DNA of 64,000 bases from Candidatus Accumulibacter regalis (GTDB lineage Bacteria; Pseudomonadota; Gammaproteobacteria; Burkholderiales; Rhodocyclaceae), in contig JEMY01000034.1 of the NCBI GenBank assembly GCA_000585075.1, positions 83,804 to 147,803 of the forward strand. The letters run 5' to 3'. The notes under the pieces are model-generated. The model was not told the origin of the DNA, ran no database searches, and saw only the letters and a program-made list of their open reading frames with translations. The position numbers and the translations under genes were made by a program. Shown here in pieces: positions 8,899-18,447 of this stretch (positions are counted from its first letter, which is position 1; each line of letters starts with the position of its first letter).

Positions 8899-9060
8899 GA
8901 TTTCGCACTGGAAGTCCTTCCGGAAGGTGTTGCTACGCCGCTCGTTTCATGCGCGGCGCCCACGACAATGGCCCTGGCCACTATTGACACATTTCCCGAC
9001 GACGCTCCACTGACCCTCTGCCCCCCGCTATAAACCGACCCGCCGCTCGTCCCCCACCCC

Positions 9061-9083
9061 AACCGCCTCCCGGCGGTTTTTTT
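9061..9083 (+). terminator. Rho-independent terminator
   Basis: AACCGCC-TCCC-GGCGGTTTTTTT. Confidence 0.65.
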
Positions 9084-9093
9084 ACGCCCCTCG

Positions 9094-9118
9094 AACCCGC
9101 CTCGTGCGGGTTTTTGCT
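9094..9118 (+). terminator. Terminator-like hairpin in the capsid 5' leader
   Basis: AACCCGC-CTCGT-GCGGGTTTTTGCTTT directly before GGAG RBS and capsid ATG (9132). Confidence 0.6.
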
Positions 9119-9131
9119 TTTGGAGATCCAC

Positions 9132-10433
9132 ATGAGCAAGCAACTGCGCGAGCTTCAGGCTCGCAAGACCAACCTGGTCAAGGAGGCCCGCGGCCTGACC
9201 AACCACGCCGCTTCCGAGAACCGCGATCTGACCGACGACGAAGTCACCGCCTTCGACGCCCTGCGTACCCGCATCGATGCTGCCTCCGCGGCCATCGATC
9301 GCGAAGCTGCCCTGATCGCCGACGAAGCACGCATCGGTGTCGACCACGTCATCGGCCCGATCGTCACCGACAACCGCGAAGCGGACCCCCGGCGCGGCTT
9401 CGGCTCCGTCGGCGAATTCATGCAGGCGGTGTACCAGGCCGACAAACCCGGCCAGTCGATCGACGCCCGCCTGCTGCTGGGCGGCATTGGCGCCGCCGCC
9501 CCGAGCAACTACGGTAACGAGGCCGTCGGCCAGGACGGCGGGTTTCTCGTGCCACCGCAGTTCTCGCAGGAGATCTTCAAGCTCTCCCTCGGCGAGGACT
9601 CGCTCCTGCCCCTCACCGACAACGTCGAGATCAGTGGCAACAGCATGGCGTTTCCGAAGGACGAGACGACGCCCTGAGGCACCAACGGCATCCGCGCCTA
9701 CTGGCAGGGGGAAGCATCCTCGGGCGTCCCCACCAAGCCGGTGCTAGGGCTGGCGACCCTGCGCCTCAAGAAACTGATGGCGCTGGTCCCGACCACCGAC
9801 GAACTGCTCGACGACGCCAACGCCCTGACCAGCTACCTGCCGCAGAAGGTGGCGGTGTCGATTCGCTGGAAAGCCAACGAGTCGATCCTCTTCGGCGCCG
9901 GCAACGGCATCCCGCTCGGCTGCATGAACGGCGGCGCCATCGTCACGGTGGTCAAGGAATCCGGCCAGCCAACGCAGACCCTGGTGCCGCAGAACCTCGC
10001 CAAGATGATCGCCCGCCTGCCGCCGGGCTCGTTTACCAACGCTGTGTGGATCGTCAATAACGACGTCCTGCCCGCACTGTTCACGCTCAGCCTGGGCAAC
10101 TACCCGATCTATTTGCCGATCGGCCAGTCCGCCGGCGGCATCCAGGGCTCGCCCTACGGCACGCTGCTCGGTCGCCCGGTGTTCGTCTCGCAGCATGCCA
10201 ACACCTTCTCGTCGCAGGGCGACGTGCTGCTGGTCGATCTGTCGTACTACCAGACGATCACCAAGGCCGGCGGCATGCAGACCGCGACCTCGATGCATCT
10301 GTACTTCGACGCGGATCTCACCGCGTTTCGCACCACTTTCCGCATGGACGGCCAGTCGAAGATCCAGAACCCGATCGCCCCGGCCAAGGGAGCCAACGCG
10401 CTCTCGCCCTACATCCAGCTCGGCGCGCGCTGA
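9132..10433 (+). pseudogene. HK97-family major capsid protein with an in-frame TGA
   Basis: N-terminal scaffold-like region then capsid fold; single in-frame TGA at 9675-9677 in 'KDETTP*GTNGIRAYWQGEAS', where Trp is expected; frame resumes without shift. Confidence 0.88.
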
Positions 10434-10491
10434 GCCCCTGGTGGGGCTGCGATGCCTCGCTTCGCTTTCCGCTTTCTGATCCCCACAGGAG

Positions 10492-10875
10492 ATGTCCATG
10501 TTTCCCAATGCCAAGGGCGGTGTCGGTGACGGGCTGCTGGGCGGCGCTTTCAAGTGGCTTGGCGGCCTGCTGCCGAATGCCGATGGCGGCGTCTACCGCT
10601 CGCCGGATCTCTCGCGCTTCTCCGGGCAGATCGTCTCCAGCCCGCGTCTCTTTGCCTTTGCGGCTGGGGCGGGCGTGATGGGCGAGGCCGGGCCGGAGGC
10701 GATCCTGCCGCTGGCGCGCGGATCCGACGGCAAGCTCGGCGTGCGCGGCGGTAGCGCCAACAACGTCACCGTCAATATCTACGGGATCAACAACGCGAGC
10801 GAAGTGCGTCGCGCCGGTGGCCAGGTCGGGCGTGAAGTGCTTGGCGCCATCGCCCGCGCGCAGCGCTTTGCGTAG
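10492..10875 (+). pseudogene. Phage tape-measure protein, C-terminal fragment only
   Basis: 'NADGGVYRSPDLSRFSGQIVSSPRLFAFAAGAGVMGEAGPEAILPLARGSDGKLGV' is the TMP C-terminal signature; only 127 aa and directly after capsid. Confidence 0.85.
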
Positions 10876-10883
10876 AGAACGTC

Positions 10884-11519
10884 ATGGCTGAATTTCTTGA
10901 CGAGCGCCTACCGGTCGATGTGCGCATGGGGGCCTCCTACGCCGACGATTACGCGGTGGAGATTACCACCACCGCGGGTGGCGCCGAGTATCGGCGGCTG
11001 ATCCACGGCTTTCCGGCGCGGCGCTTCACGATCAACTACACCTTGCTCCGGGACGACCTGGCCGCCCGGGTGCTGGCGCTCTATCACCGCGCTTATGGGA
11101 AGTTCGCCGGTTTCCGCGTGCGCTGCGCCGACGATTTCTCGACCAACGCCCACATCGGCACGCCGACGTCCACCGACTGGGTGCTGCCGAAGATCTGCAG
11201 CGGCGTGTATCAGCTGATCAAGGGCTACGGTAACGGCGCGGCCCCGCTCGCCATCGGCCTGCCGTTCCGCAAGCTGACCAAGCCGGTTTCCGGCACGGTG
11301 GTCGTTTCCAGGAACGACGTGACGCTGAGTTCCGGCGTGTCGGTCGATTACGCCACTGGCCGGGTGACGGTCACCCCGGCGCCCACCACCGAGGTAATCA
11401 AGGGCGGCTGTGAGTTCGACCTGCCGTGTCGCTTCAATTCCTCGATCGAGATTACCGCCTTGAGCAAGTCCATGCGCGATTGCGGTGCGATCGACATCAT
11501 CGAGTTGCTGCAGCCATGA
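10884..11519 (+). CDS. DUF2460 (TIGR02217-type) phage tail protein
   Basis: 'FLDERLPVDVRMGASYADDYAVEI...' and position in a GTA-like tail cluster. Confidence 0.85.
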   Translation: MAEFLDERLPVDVRMGASYADDYAVEITTTAGGAEYRRLIHGFPARRFTINYTLLRDDLAARVLALYHRAYGKFAGFRVRCADDFSTNAHIGTPTSTDWVLPKICSGVYQLIKGYGNGAAPLAIGLPFRKLTKPVSGTVVVSRNDVTLSSGVSVDYATGRVTVTPAPTTEVIKGGCEFDLPCRFNSSIEITALSKSMRDCGAIDIIELLQP

Positions 11520-12364
11520 AATCCGTCGTTGCTGATTACCGCTACCGCACCCAGTGCCTGCGCATCGTTCCGGTCACGGGTAGCCCGATCTATCTGACCG
11601 ACCATCCTCGCGATCTGGTGATGAGCGGGCACACTTACCTGTCGACGGCCGGCTACCAGTTCACCGGCCAGTCGGCGACCGCCGGCTTCTCGCCGGCGTC
11701 GGTCGACATCGAGGGCATTGCCGGAGCCTCCGGGCTGTCGCGCGCGGCCGTCGGCAGCGGCCTGTTCGACGGCGCGCGCTGCTACGTCTTCGCAACCTCC
11801 TGGGCAGCGCCGGTCGAGGACCAGGAACCCGTCGTCGCTGGCATCTTCGGCAAGGCGACCCTGCTCGATCACCGCTTCCAGATCGGCGGCGTGTCGTTGA
11901 TCGACGCGCTCAATCAGAGCGTCGGGCAGACCTATGGCGCGCAGTGCCCGAAGCTGTTCTGTGGGACCGAATACGCCGGCTGTGGCGTATCGCTGGCAGC
12001 CAACACCGTAACCGGTACCTTGACCAGCGTGACCAGTGCGTCGGTGTTCACTTCGGCTGCGCGAACGGAAGCAGACGACACCTTCGGCGCGGGCACGATC
12101 CAATTCACCAGTGAGCCGAATGCCGGGCTGAAGGGGCTGGAGATCAAGAGTTTCGCGGGTGGGGTGATCACCACCTTCGAGCCGTTCTACTACCTGCCGG
12201 TGGCCGGCAACGCCTACAGCATGGTGCGCGGCTGCCGCAAGCGCCTGGCCGATTGCCAGGTCCGCTGGAACGGCTCCGGCATTGTCTCGAACGTGGCGAA
12301 CTTCGGCGGCTTTCCGTGGATTCCCACCGGCAGCACCTATGCACAGGTCGGACAGGGCGGCTGA
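11516..12364 (+). CDS. DUF2163 / phage BR0599-family protein
   Basis: 'IYLTDHPRDLVMSGHTYLSTAGYQFTG', 'NTVTGTLTSVTSASVFTSAARTE', 'CRKRLADCQVRW..NVANFGGFPWIP' motifs. Confidence 0.88.
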   Translation: MKSVVADYRYRTQCLRIVPVTGSPIYLTDHPRDLVMSGHTYLSTAGYQFTGQSATAGFSPASVDIEGIAGASGLSRAAVGSGLFDGARCYVFATSWAAPVEDQEPVVAGIFGKATLLDHRFQIGGVSLIDALNQSVGQTYGAQCPKLFCGTEYAGCGVSLAANTVTGTLTSVTSASVFTSAARTEADDTFGAGTIQFTSEPNAGLKGLEIKSFAGGVITTFEPFYYLPVAGNAYSMVRGCRKRLADCQVRWNGSGIVSNVANFGGFPWIPTGSTYAQVGQGG

Positions 12365-12780
12365 TGACGGCCGACGACATTCTCGCTGCCGCGCGGCAGT
12401 GCCTCGGCACGCCGTTTCGCCACCAGGGGCGGCTGCTCGGTTCTGGTCTGGACTGTGCCGGAGTGGCGATCCACGTCGCACGCCAGATCGGCGTCGGGCA
12501 TCTCGACGTTTCCGGTTACGGGCGCACGCCGGCCAGCGGCCAGTTGGAGCACTCGCTCGATAGCCAGCCATGTCTGGAGCGCGTCGCAATGGTCGACGAC
12601 CGGCTTCCCGGTGATCTGCTCTTGATGCGCTTTGCGGGCGACCCGCAGCATCTCGCGATTACCGCCGGCGACACCCTCATCCACGCCTACGAATCGGTAG
12701 GCCAGTGCTGCGAGCACCGGCTGTCGAGACTGTGGGCGGCGCGCATCGTGCAGGTCTATCGCTTCCGGGGGATCGAATGA
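12364..12780 (+). CDS. NlpC/P60-type phage cell wall peptidase
   Basis: 'AARQCLGTPFRHQGRLLGSGLDCAGVAIHVARQIG' and 'HLAITAGDTLIHAYESVGQCCEHRL'. Confidence 0.85.
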   Translation: MTADDILAAARQCLGTPFRHQGRLLGSGLDCAGVAIHVARQIGVGHLDVSGYGRTPASGQLEHSLDSQPCLERVAMVDDRLPGDLLLMRFAGDPQHLAITAGDTLIHAYESVGQCCEHRLSRLWAARIVQVYRFRGIE

Positions 12781-15700
12781 GCAGCGGCGGGCAGGTGGTT
12801 GGCGGACTCGTCGGGGCGGTGGCCGGCTTCTTCCTCGCCGGCGGCAGCCCAAGCGGCGCGCTGTACGGTGCGCAAATCGGAATGACGCTCGGCGGCTACC
12901 TCGATCCGCCCAAAGGGCCGACCGTCAATGGCCCGCGGCTCAACGACCTGTCAGTCCAGACCAGCACCTACGGTGCGGTCATCCCGCGCGTCTACGGCAC
13001 GGTGACGGTCAACGGCAACGTTTTCTGGCTGGAGAACAACCGGCTGAAGGAAACGGTCACCCGCAAGAAGTCCGGTGGCAAGGGCGGCGGAGGCAAGACG
13101 ACCACGCGCACCTACACCTACTCGGCGACCTTTGCTGTCGGCCTGTGCCAGGGGCCGATCGTCGGCGTGCGCCGCATCTGGGTCGGACCGGATCTGATCT
13201 ACGACGCGGGATCTTCGGACCCCGATACGCTCGCGGCGAGCAACGCGGCGGCCAGCGGTTTCCAGGTCTACCTCGGCACCGACAACCAGGCGGCGGATGC
13301 GCGCATGCAGGCGACGCTCGGTGTGGCCAATACGCCGGCCTGGCGCGGGCTCGCCTACCTCGTGTTCTACGACCTGGCTTTGGAGCGCTACGCCAACAGT
13401 CTGGCCGGTGCGCAGGTCAAGGTCGAGTTGGTCGAGCAAGGCGTGGTCGGCGGGCCTGCCGACGTGAGCTTCTTTTCTCTGCCGAGTTTGACGTCGCACT
13501 CGGGGCCCTTGTGGGATGGGGTTGATTGGTACGGCGTGATCTTGCTCAACACCTCAACCGCGAGGATGGTGACATCGCCGGACATGGTGTCGTGGACTCA
13601 AATCGCCACCATGCCCGCGCGGTCATGGTCCCGGATTCTCTATCACCAGGGGGTGTACATCGCCAGCGCGCCGACGACACCTTCGTTCTCTGGCGCAGGC
13701 GTCGCCACCTCAAGCGACAAGGTGAACTGGGTGGTTCGCTGGAGTGGGTCATTCGGCCGCTGGACTTTGAAATGGATCGTTCCTGGCAACGGCGGCGTTT
13801 TATTCATTGAGGGTCAACAAGGAACGGATGGCAACAGCGCTGCTGGAACACGTTCAGTCCTTCTGGATGTCAATTTCGCGCTCGTGAACTACGGCTGGAT
13901 TGTTCCGAACTTCGATTGTGCCAATTCGCAACCGTGCCATAACGGCGCGGTATTCATCGTCGGAGGGAATGTGGGGGCCGTGCCGCGGCTCTTCATATCC
14001 ACCACAGGCGTGGGTACTTGGTCGGAACAAGCCGTCCCGGCTGGCGTTTCCCACATCTACGGGATCTGTGCCTTCGGATCATCGTCGTTGCTGATGGCGG
14101 CATTTGAGCAGAGCACCAATACGGGCAAAGTGGCCGTATCGACCGACTCGGGTGTCAGCTGGAGTGCATGGGTCAATCTGCCGCCTTGTCTCGGGGTGGG
14201 CGGATGGCGAAATCCGAACTGGAACGGCGCTGAATTCTTCCTCTGCGAACACGGCACCTCGCAATGGGCGACGAGCCCGGACGGCGTGAACTGGGAGGCG
14301 CACACGACAACCGTCGGCCTGCCGACCCACCGGCCGGACTCGTTCCAGAAAGGCTGGAACGGGTCGGCCTGGGGCTCCTTCAGCCACGAAGTCGGTGGGG
14401 CATTTCTGTTCACCTCGGCGACCAGCGGCATCACGCCGACCGATACGTCGTTGGGCGCCATCGTTTCCGCCGAGTGTCTGAAATCGGCCCTGCTGAGCAG
14501 CAGCGACATCGATGTTGCGTCGCTGACTCAATCGGTGCGCGGTTACCGCGTGGGCAGCATCGGCGCGATCCGGGCGGCGCTTGAACCGCTGCAGGCGGCC
14601 TGGCCGTTCGACGTGGTTCAGCACGGGTATGTGATCCGCTTTGTTGCCCGCGGAGGGGCGCCGGTCGTCACGATTCCCGCGGCGGACCTGGACGCGCGGG
14701 GCGCAGGCGACGAGCCGGGGGTGCAGATCACGACCAGTCGGGAGATGGATTCGCAGCTTCCGCGCCGGGTCACGGTGCAGCATCTGGATTACGACCGGGA
14801 GTACAACGCCGGCACGCAGTACGCAGAACGTCTCAATACGGCGGCGATCAACGCCCTGGTGGTGGATCTGCCGATCGTGCTGACGGCGACCGAGGCGGCC
14901 GGCAAGGCGGAAGTGCTGCTCTACCTGTACTGGCTGGAACGTTACGACGTTTCCGTCACCCTGCCACCGACGTACAACCCACTCGAACCGGGCGACGTGG
15001 TGACGCTGGTCACGCCCGAGGGTGACGTCAGCCTGCGCCTGACGGCGATCCATTACACCAGCGACGCGCGGATTGAGTGCCAGGCGAAATACGCCCGCGC
15101 GGCGATCTACACGCCGACTGCGGTCGGGGCCTCGCCGGCGGTCATCGGGACGACGACGGTCACGCCGATTGGCGCCTCGGTGTATGTGCTGATGGACGTG
15201 CCGATGATCAGCGCGGCACAGTCCGGCCCGTCGTTCCTGGTGGCGATGACCGGCACACTGGCGGGGTGGCGAGGCGGCGTGCTGATGCAGTCGACCGATG
15301 CCGGCAGCACCTGGACGACTCTGCAGGACTTCGGGCCACCGGGCTCGGCGCTGGGGATCTGCACGAATAGCATCGGCGAGGTCGAGCCGCGGATGATCGA
15401 CAACGCCAGCCTGCTTAATGTGACCTTGACGCAAGGCGCGCTCGACAGCGTGACACAACTCGCCCTGCTCGGCGGCGCGAACCACTTCGCGTACGGGGCG
15501 GACGGGCGCTGGGAGATCATCGCGGCGCAGACTTGTACGCTGGTGAGCGGCACGAGCTATGTGCTGCAGAACCTGCTGCGCGGGCGGTTCGGCAGCGAAT
15601 GGGCGATGGGGCTGCACGCGGTCGGTGATGCGCTGGTGCTGCTCGACACCGCCGATGTCGCAGCGATCGCGACGAGCTCCGGGGCGATCGGCCTGTCGTA

Positions 15701-16121
15701 CCTGTATCGCGGCGTGACCGTCGATCGGGACATCAGCACCGACGCCAACCGGGCCTTTGCGTACCAGGGGATCAATCTCAAGCCGCTGTCGCCGATCGCG
15801 CTGACCGGAAACCGGGACCATTCGAGCAATGATTGGTCGTTGTCCTGGATTCGGCGCACGCGCGACGGCGGCGAGTGGCGGGACCACGTCGATGCGTCGC
15901 TCGCCGAGGCATCCGAGTCGTATGCCATCGACGTTTACGCCGACGGCAGCTATGCGACGGTCAAGCGGACGATCACGGCGAGCGCTCCGTCCTGCGTCTA
16001 CACCAGCATCGACCAGGTCAGCGACTTCGGCGCCAACCAGGCGACGCTGTATCTCAAGCTCACTCAGATCTCGGCCACCGTTGGTCGGGGATATCCGCTC
16101 ACCACGTCCATCACGAGGTAG
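12777..16121 (+). CDS. Phage/GTA-like tail hub protein with an internal BNR/Asp-box-like insert
   Basis: 'GGYLDPPKGPTVNGPRLNDLSVQTSTYGAVIPRVYGTVTVNGNVFW' tail-hub N-term; ATG at 12777 overlaps the previous stop; repeated S.D...W motifs in ~13.5-14.4 kb. Confidence 0.85.
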   Translation: MSSGGQVVGGLVGAVAGFFLAGGSPSGALYGAQIGMTLGGYLDPPKGPTVNGPRLNDLSVQTSTYGAVIPRVYGTVTVNGNVFWLENNRLKETVTRKKSGGKGGGGKTTTRTYTYSATFAVGLCQGPIVGVRRIWVGPDLIYDAGSSDPDTLAASNAAASGFQVYLGTDNQAADARMQATLGVANTPAWRGLAYLVFYDLALERYANSLAGAQVKVELVEQGVVGGPADVSFFSLPSLTSHSGPLWDGVDWYGVILLNTSTARMVTSPDMVSWTQIATMPARSWSRILYHQGVYIASAPTTPSFSGAGVATSSDKVNWVVRWSGSFGRWTLKWIVPGNGGVLFIEGQQGTDGNSAAGTRSVLLDVNFALVNYGWIVPNFDCANSQPCHNGAVFIVGGNVGAVPRLFISTTGVGTWSEQAVPAGVSHIYGICAFGSSSLLMAAFEQSTNTGKVAVSTDSGVSWSAWVNLPPCLGVGGWRNPNWNGAEFFLCEHGTSQWATSPDGVNWEAHTTTVGLPTHRPDSFQKGWNGSAWGSFSHEVGGAFLFTSATSGITPTDTSLGAIVSAECLKSALLSSSDIDVASLTQSVRGYRVGSIGAIRAALEPLQAAWPFDVVQHGYVIRFVARGGAPVVTIPAADLDARGAGDEPGVQITTSREMDSQLPRRVTVQHLDYDREYNAGTQYAERLNTAAINALVVDLPIVLTATEAAGKAEVLLYLYWLERYDVSVTLPPTYNPLEPGDVVTLVTPEGDVSLRLTAIHYTSDARIECQAKYARAAIYTPTAVGASPAVIGTTTVTPIGASVYVLMDVPMISAAQSGPSFLVAMTGTLAGWRGGVLMQSTDAGSTWTTLQDFGPPGSALGICTNSIGEVEPRMIDNASLLNVTLTQGALDSVTQLALLGGANHFAYGADGRWEIIAAQTCTLVSGTSYVLQNLLRGRFGSEWAMGLHAVGDALVLLDTADVAAIATSSGAIGLSYLYRGVTVDRDISTDANRAFAYQGINLKPLSPIALTGNRDHSSNDWSLSWIRRTRDGGEWRDHVDASLAEASESYAIDVYADGSYATVKRTITASAPSCVYTSIDQVSDFGANQATLYLKLTQISATVGRGYPLTTSITR

Positions 16122-16124
16122 ACC

Positions 16125-16781
16125 ATGGCCAGCAGCACCACCCATCTGGATCTCATCGCGCAATCGCAGTCCTCCAAGGAAGTGACGGCCAACGCGCTGT
16201 TCGATGCCGGCAGCCCGGCGACTCTGTTCGGGCGGCGCGCCAGCTTGTGCTCCGGCCTCAACTGGTTCTACTACGGCGGCGTCATGATGGTCGATGGCGT
16301 GCTGACCGCGATTGCCAACAACACGGCGGCGCTGGTACTTTCGCCGAGCACGACGAATTACATCGAGGCGACGCGCGCGGGCGTGGTGTCGAGGAATACC
16401 GTGGGCTTCACCGGCGGATCGATTCCGCTCTACACCGCCGTCACCGGCACCGCCACGGTCACGAGCGACACCGATCAGCGCGCGTGGGTCGCGCCGGCGT
16501 ACCTGCCCGGCAGGGCGAGTGTCGCGGTGACAGCGGCTGACGTAACGCTGACGGCAGCGGACGCGCGATGTCGCTACCTGACCACTACCGGCGTGCTCAC
16601 GGGCAACCGCAGCGTGATCGTTCCGGATAGCTGGGAGGGCATCGTCTACTGCAGCAACAGCGGTGCGTTTGCGATGACGTTCAAGACAGCAGCGGGAAGC
16701 GGCGTGGTGGTGGCGCAGGGAAAACGTGCGCTGCTGCTGGCCGATGGGACCAATGTCGTTCGCGTGACGCCGGATACATAA
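16125..16781 (+). CDS. Phage structural protein, DUF2793-like N-terminus
   Basis: 'MASSTTHLDLIAQSQSSKEVTANALFDAGSPATLFGRRAS' N-term and position after tail hub. Confidence 0.6.
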   Translation: MASSTTHLDLIAQSQSSKEVTANALFDAGSPATLFGRRASLCSGLNWFYYGGVMMVDGVLTAIANNTAALVLSPSTTNYIEATRAGVVSRNTVGFTGGSIPLYTAVTGTATVTSDTDQRAWVAPAYLPGRASVAVTAADVTLTAADARCRYLTTTGVLTGNRSVIVPDSWEGIVYCSNSGAFAMTFKTAAGSGVVVAQGKRALLLADGTNVVRVTPDT

Positions 16782-16850
16782 TTTTCGTCGCGCCGGTCGA
16801 TACCGGCCATGCACGATGCACCACCTTGAATACACCCCGTTTCATCACCC

Positions 16851-16880
16851 GACCGCCGAAGGCTAACGCCTTTGGCGGTC
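16851..16880 (+). terminator. Strong hairpin in holin-like gene leader
   Basis: GACCGCCGAAGGC-TAAC-GCCTTTGGCGGTC (13 bp, one G-U) then TTCTTTG, then GGAG RBS. Confidence 0.6.
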
Positions 16881-16902
16881 TTCTTTGCATTGGAGAAACA
16901 TC

Positions 16903-17277
16903 GTGCCGGAACCAACCAGTAGTGGCGTCGCCGGGGCTGCGGCATTCAAGGCCGCCGGAGGTGCGGCGGCAGGCGGAGCACTGCTGTCGGCCATCGTCGT
17001 GATGCTGATGACGCCGCCGCGCTCGACGCGCGAGTGGGCGGTGGGATTGATCAGCACCGTCGTCACCGGAATCGGCGGCGGTGCGATCGCCGTCCAGTAT
17101 TTCCGGTTGCAGGAGTGGGTGGATTCGGTGACCGGCCTCGTAGCGCTCGGCGGCTTGATCTTCGGCTGCGGCCTACCAGGGTGGGCGATCGTGCGCTGAG
17201 TCTTCAACTTCATCGAGAAGAACCGCGATGCCGGAATCGATGAGGTGGCCAAGGAAGTGAAGGAGGCAAGGGAGTAA
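16903..17277 (+). pseudogene. Holin-like small membrane protein with an in-frame TGA
   Basis: Two TM segments; TGA at 17197-17199 in 'LPGWAIVR*VFNFIEKNRDAGIDEVAKEVKEARE*', reading on in-frame to TAA. Confidence 0.7.
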
Positions 17278-17552
17278 ATCTATATTGCGGCGAGTAGCCA
17301 TTGAGCGAGTCTGGTGGTCCATACCTTGCGACTGCACCGAAGTGACGTTGGCGTTACGTACGACTCGAGACCGTTCGGCTGAAATTGGCGACTTTGGTGC
17401 TAAGCTCCACTTCATGCCAATCGACTCAAGCCGCCGAGCCGCCGTTCATCTCCCTCTACGCACGGTGGCGTTAGCAAAGACGTCGCGAGGCCGCTCCCTA
17501 TCCCGTTTGCTCGTCACACCAGACCTAACCGTCGCACAGCCGAGATCGCGAA

Positions 17553-18248
17553 ATGGCAAAATTTCTGAACACCAGTGCTACCAACTACTTCCTCGAAGAA
17601 CTCATCAAGGGCGCCAAAGACCGGCTCATCCTGATCAGCCCGTTTCTGAAACTCAATGATCGCATCAAGGAACTCCTCGCAGACAAGAACCGCTTAAAAA
17701 TTGACGTACGTATTGTCTATGGCAAGAGTGAACTCCAGCCTGAGGAAATCAACTGGCTGAAGGGTCTGACCTACATTCGCACGAGTTTCTGCAAGAACCT
17801 CCATGCCAAGTGCTACTTGAACGAGGAGCTTTGCATCATCGCCAGCCTCAATCTCTACGAGTTCAGCCAAGTCAACAACAACGAAATGGGCGTGCTGATT
17901 CGCCGCACCGACGACGCCGAGCTCTACAAAGACGCCTACGAGGAAGCGCAACGCATCATTCGTATCAGCGAAGAGGTTCGCATTTCTCTGGAACGAGTAT
18001 CGAGTGAGACCGAAAGCAAGACCGAGATGGAGGACACGTCAGCCGAAAAACTGACCACTTCGAAGCTTGCCAAACGATTGGGAATGAAAACCAACGAGCT
18101 TACGGAAAAGTTCGTGCAATCCGGCTTGTTGGAGTCGCGGGAAGGAAAGCATTACCTCACTGACAAGGGCAAAGAAGTCGGCGGTGAGTTCCGAATGAGT
18201 CCCAAGTTCGGTCCGTTCTTCCTCTGGCCGGATACTCTCCAACCGTGA
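17553..18248 (+). CDS. Phospholipase D-like (PLD superfamily) protein
   Basis: 'AKDRLILISPFLKLNDRIKELL' and 'CKNLHAKCYLNEELCIIASLNLYEFSQVNNNEMGV' (HxK motif) with a C-terminal helical/HTH part. Confidence 0.82.
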   Translation: MAKFLNTSATNYFLEELIKGAKDRLILISPFLKLNDRIKELLADKNRLKIDVRIVYGKSELQPEEINWLKGLTYIRTSFCKNLHAKCYLNEELCIIASLNLYEFSQVNNNEMGVLIRRTDDAELYKDAYEEAQRIIRISEEVRISLERVSSETESKTEMEDTSAEKLTTSKLAKRLGMKTNELTEKFVQSGLLESREGKHYLTDKGKEVGGEFRMSPKFGPFFLWPDTLQP

Positions 18249-18447
18249 CAGCCAACAGGAACTGCAAAAAGGCTTTCCGGGCAACGAGGTAGCGGCGGTG
18301 GTTGAGGGAGAAGGCAAACTACGCGGCTAATGCGATCACCTTGATGAGGAATGCATATCCAAGAGGCTCGCCTCGAGCTTGAGCGACGCTCCGAACTTTG
18401 GATCCTTAGCGCGGAGTTGGTGGGTTACAAGAGGCGACGCAAAAACG

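Noticed and set aside
14079-16835. 918-aa minus-strand ORF antisense to the tail hub gene
   Set aside because: Arg/His-rich composition and opposite to a well-supported phage gene; typical shadow ORF in GC-rich DNA
3945-17277. Full TGA-to-Trp recoding of the prophage
   Set aside because: TerL, portal and protease genes end at TGA with tight downstream overlaps and Trp is encoded by TGG throughout, so general recoding is unlikely; only local readthrough or decay remains
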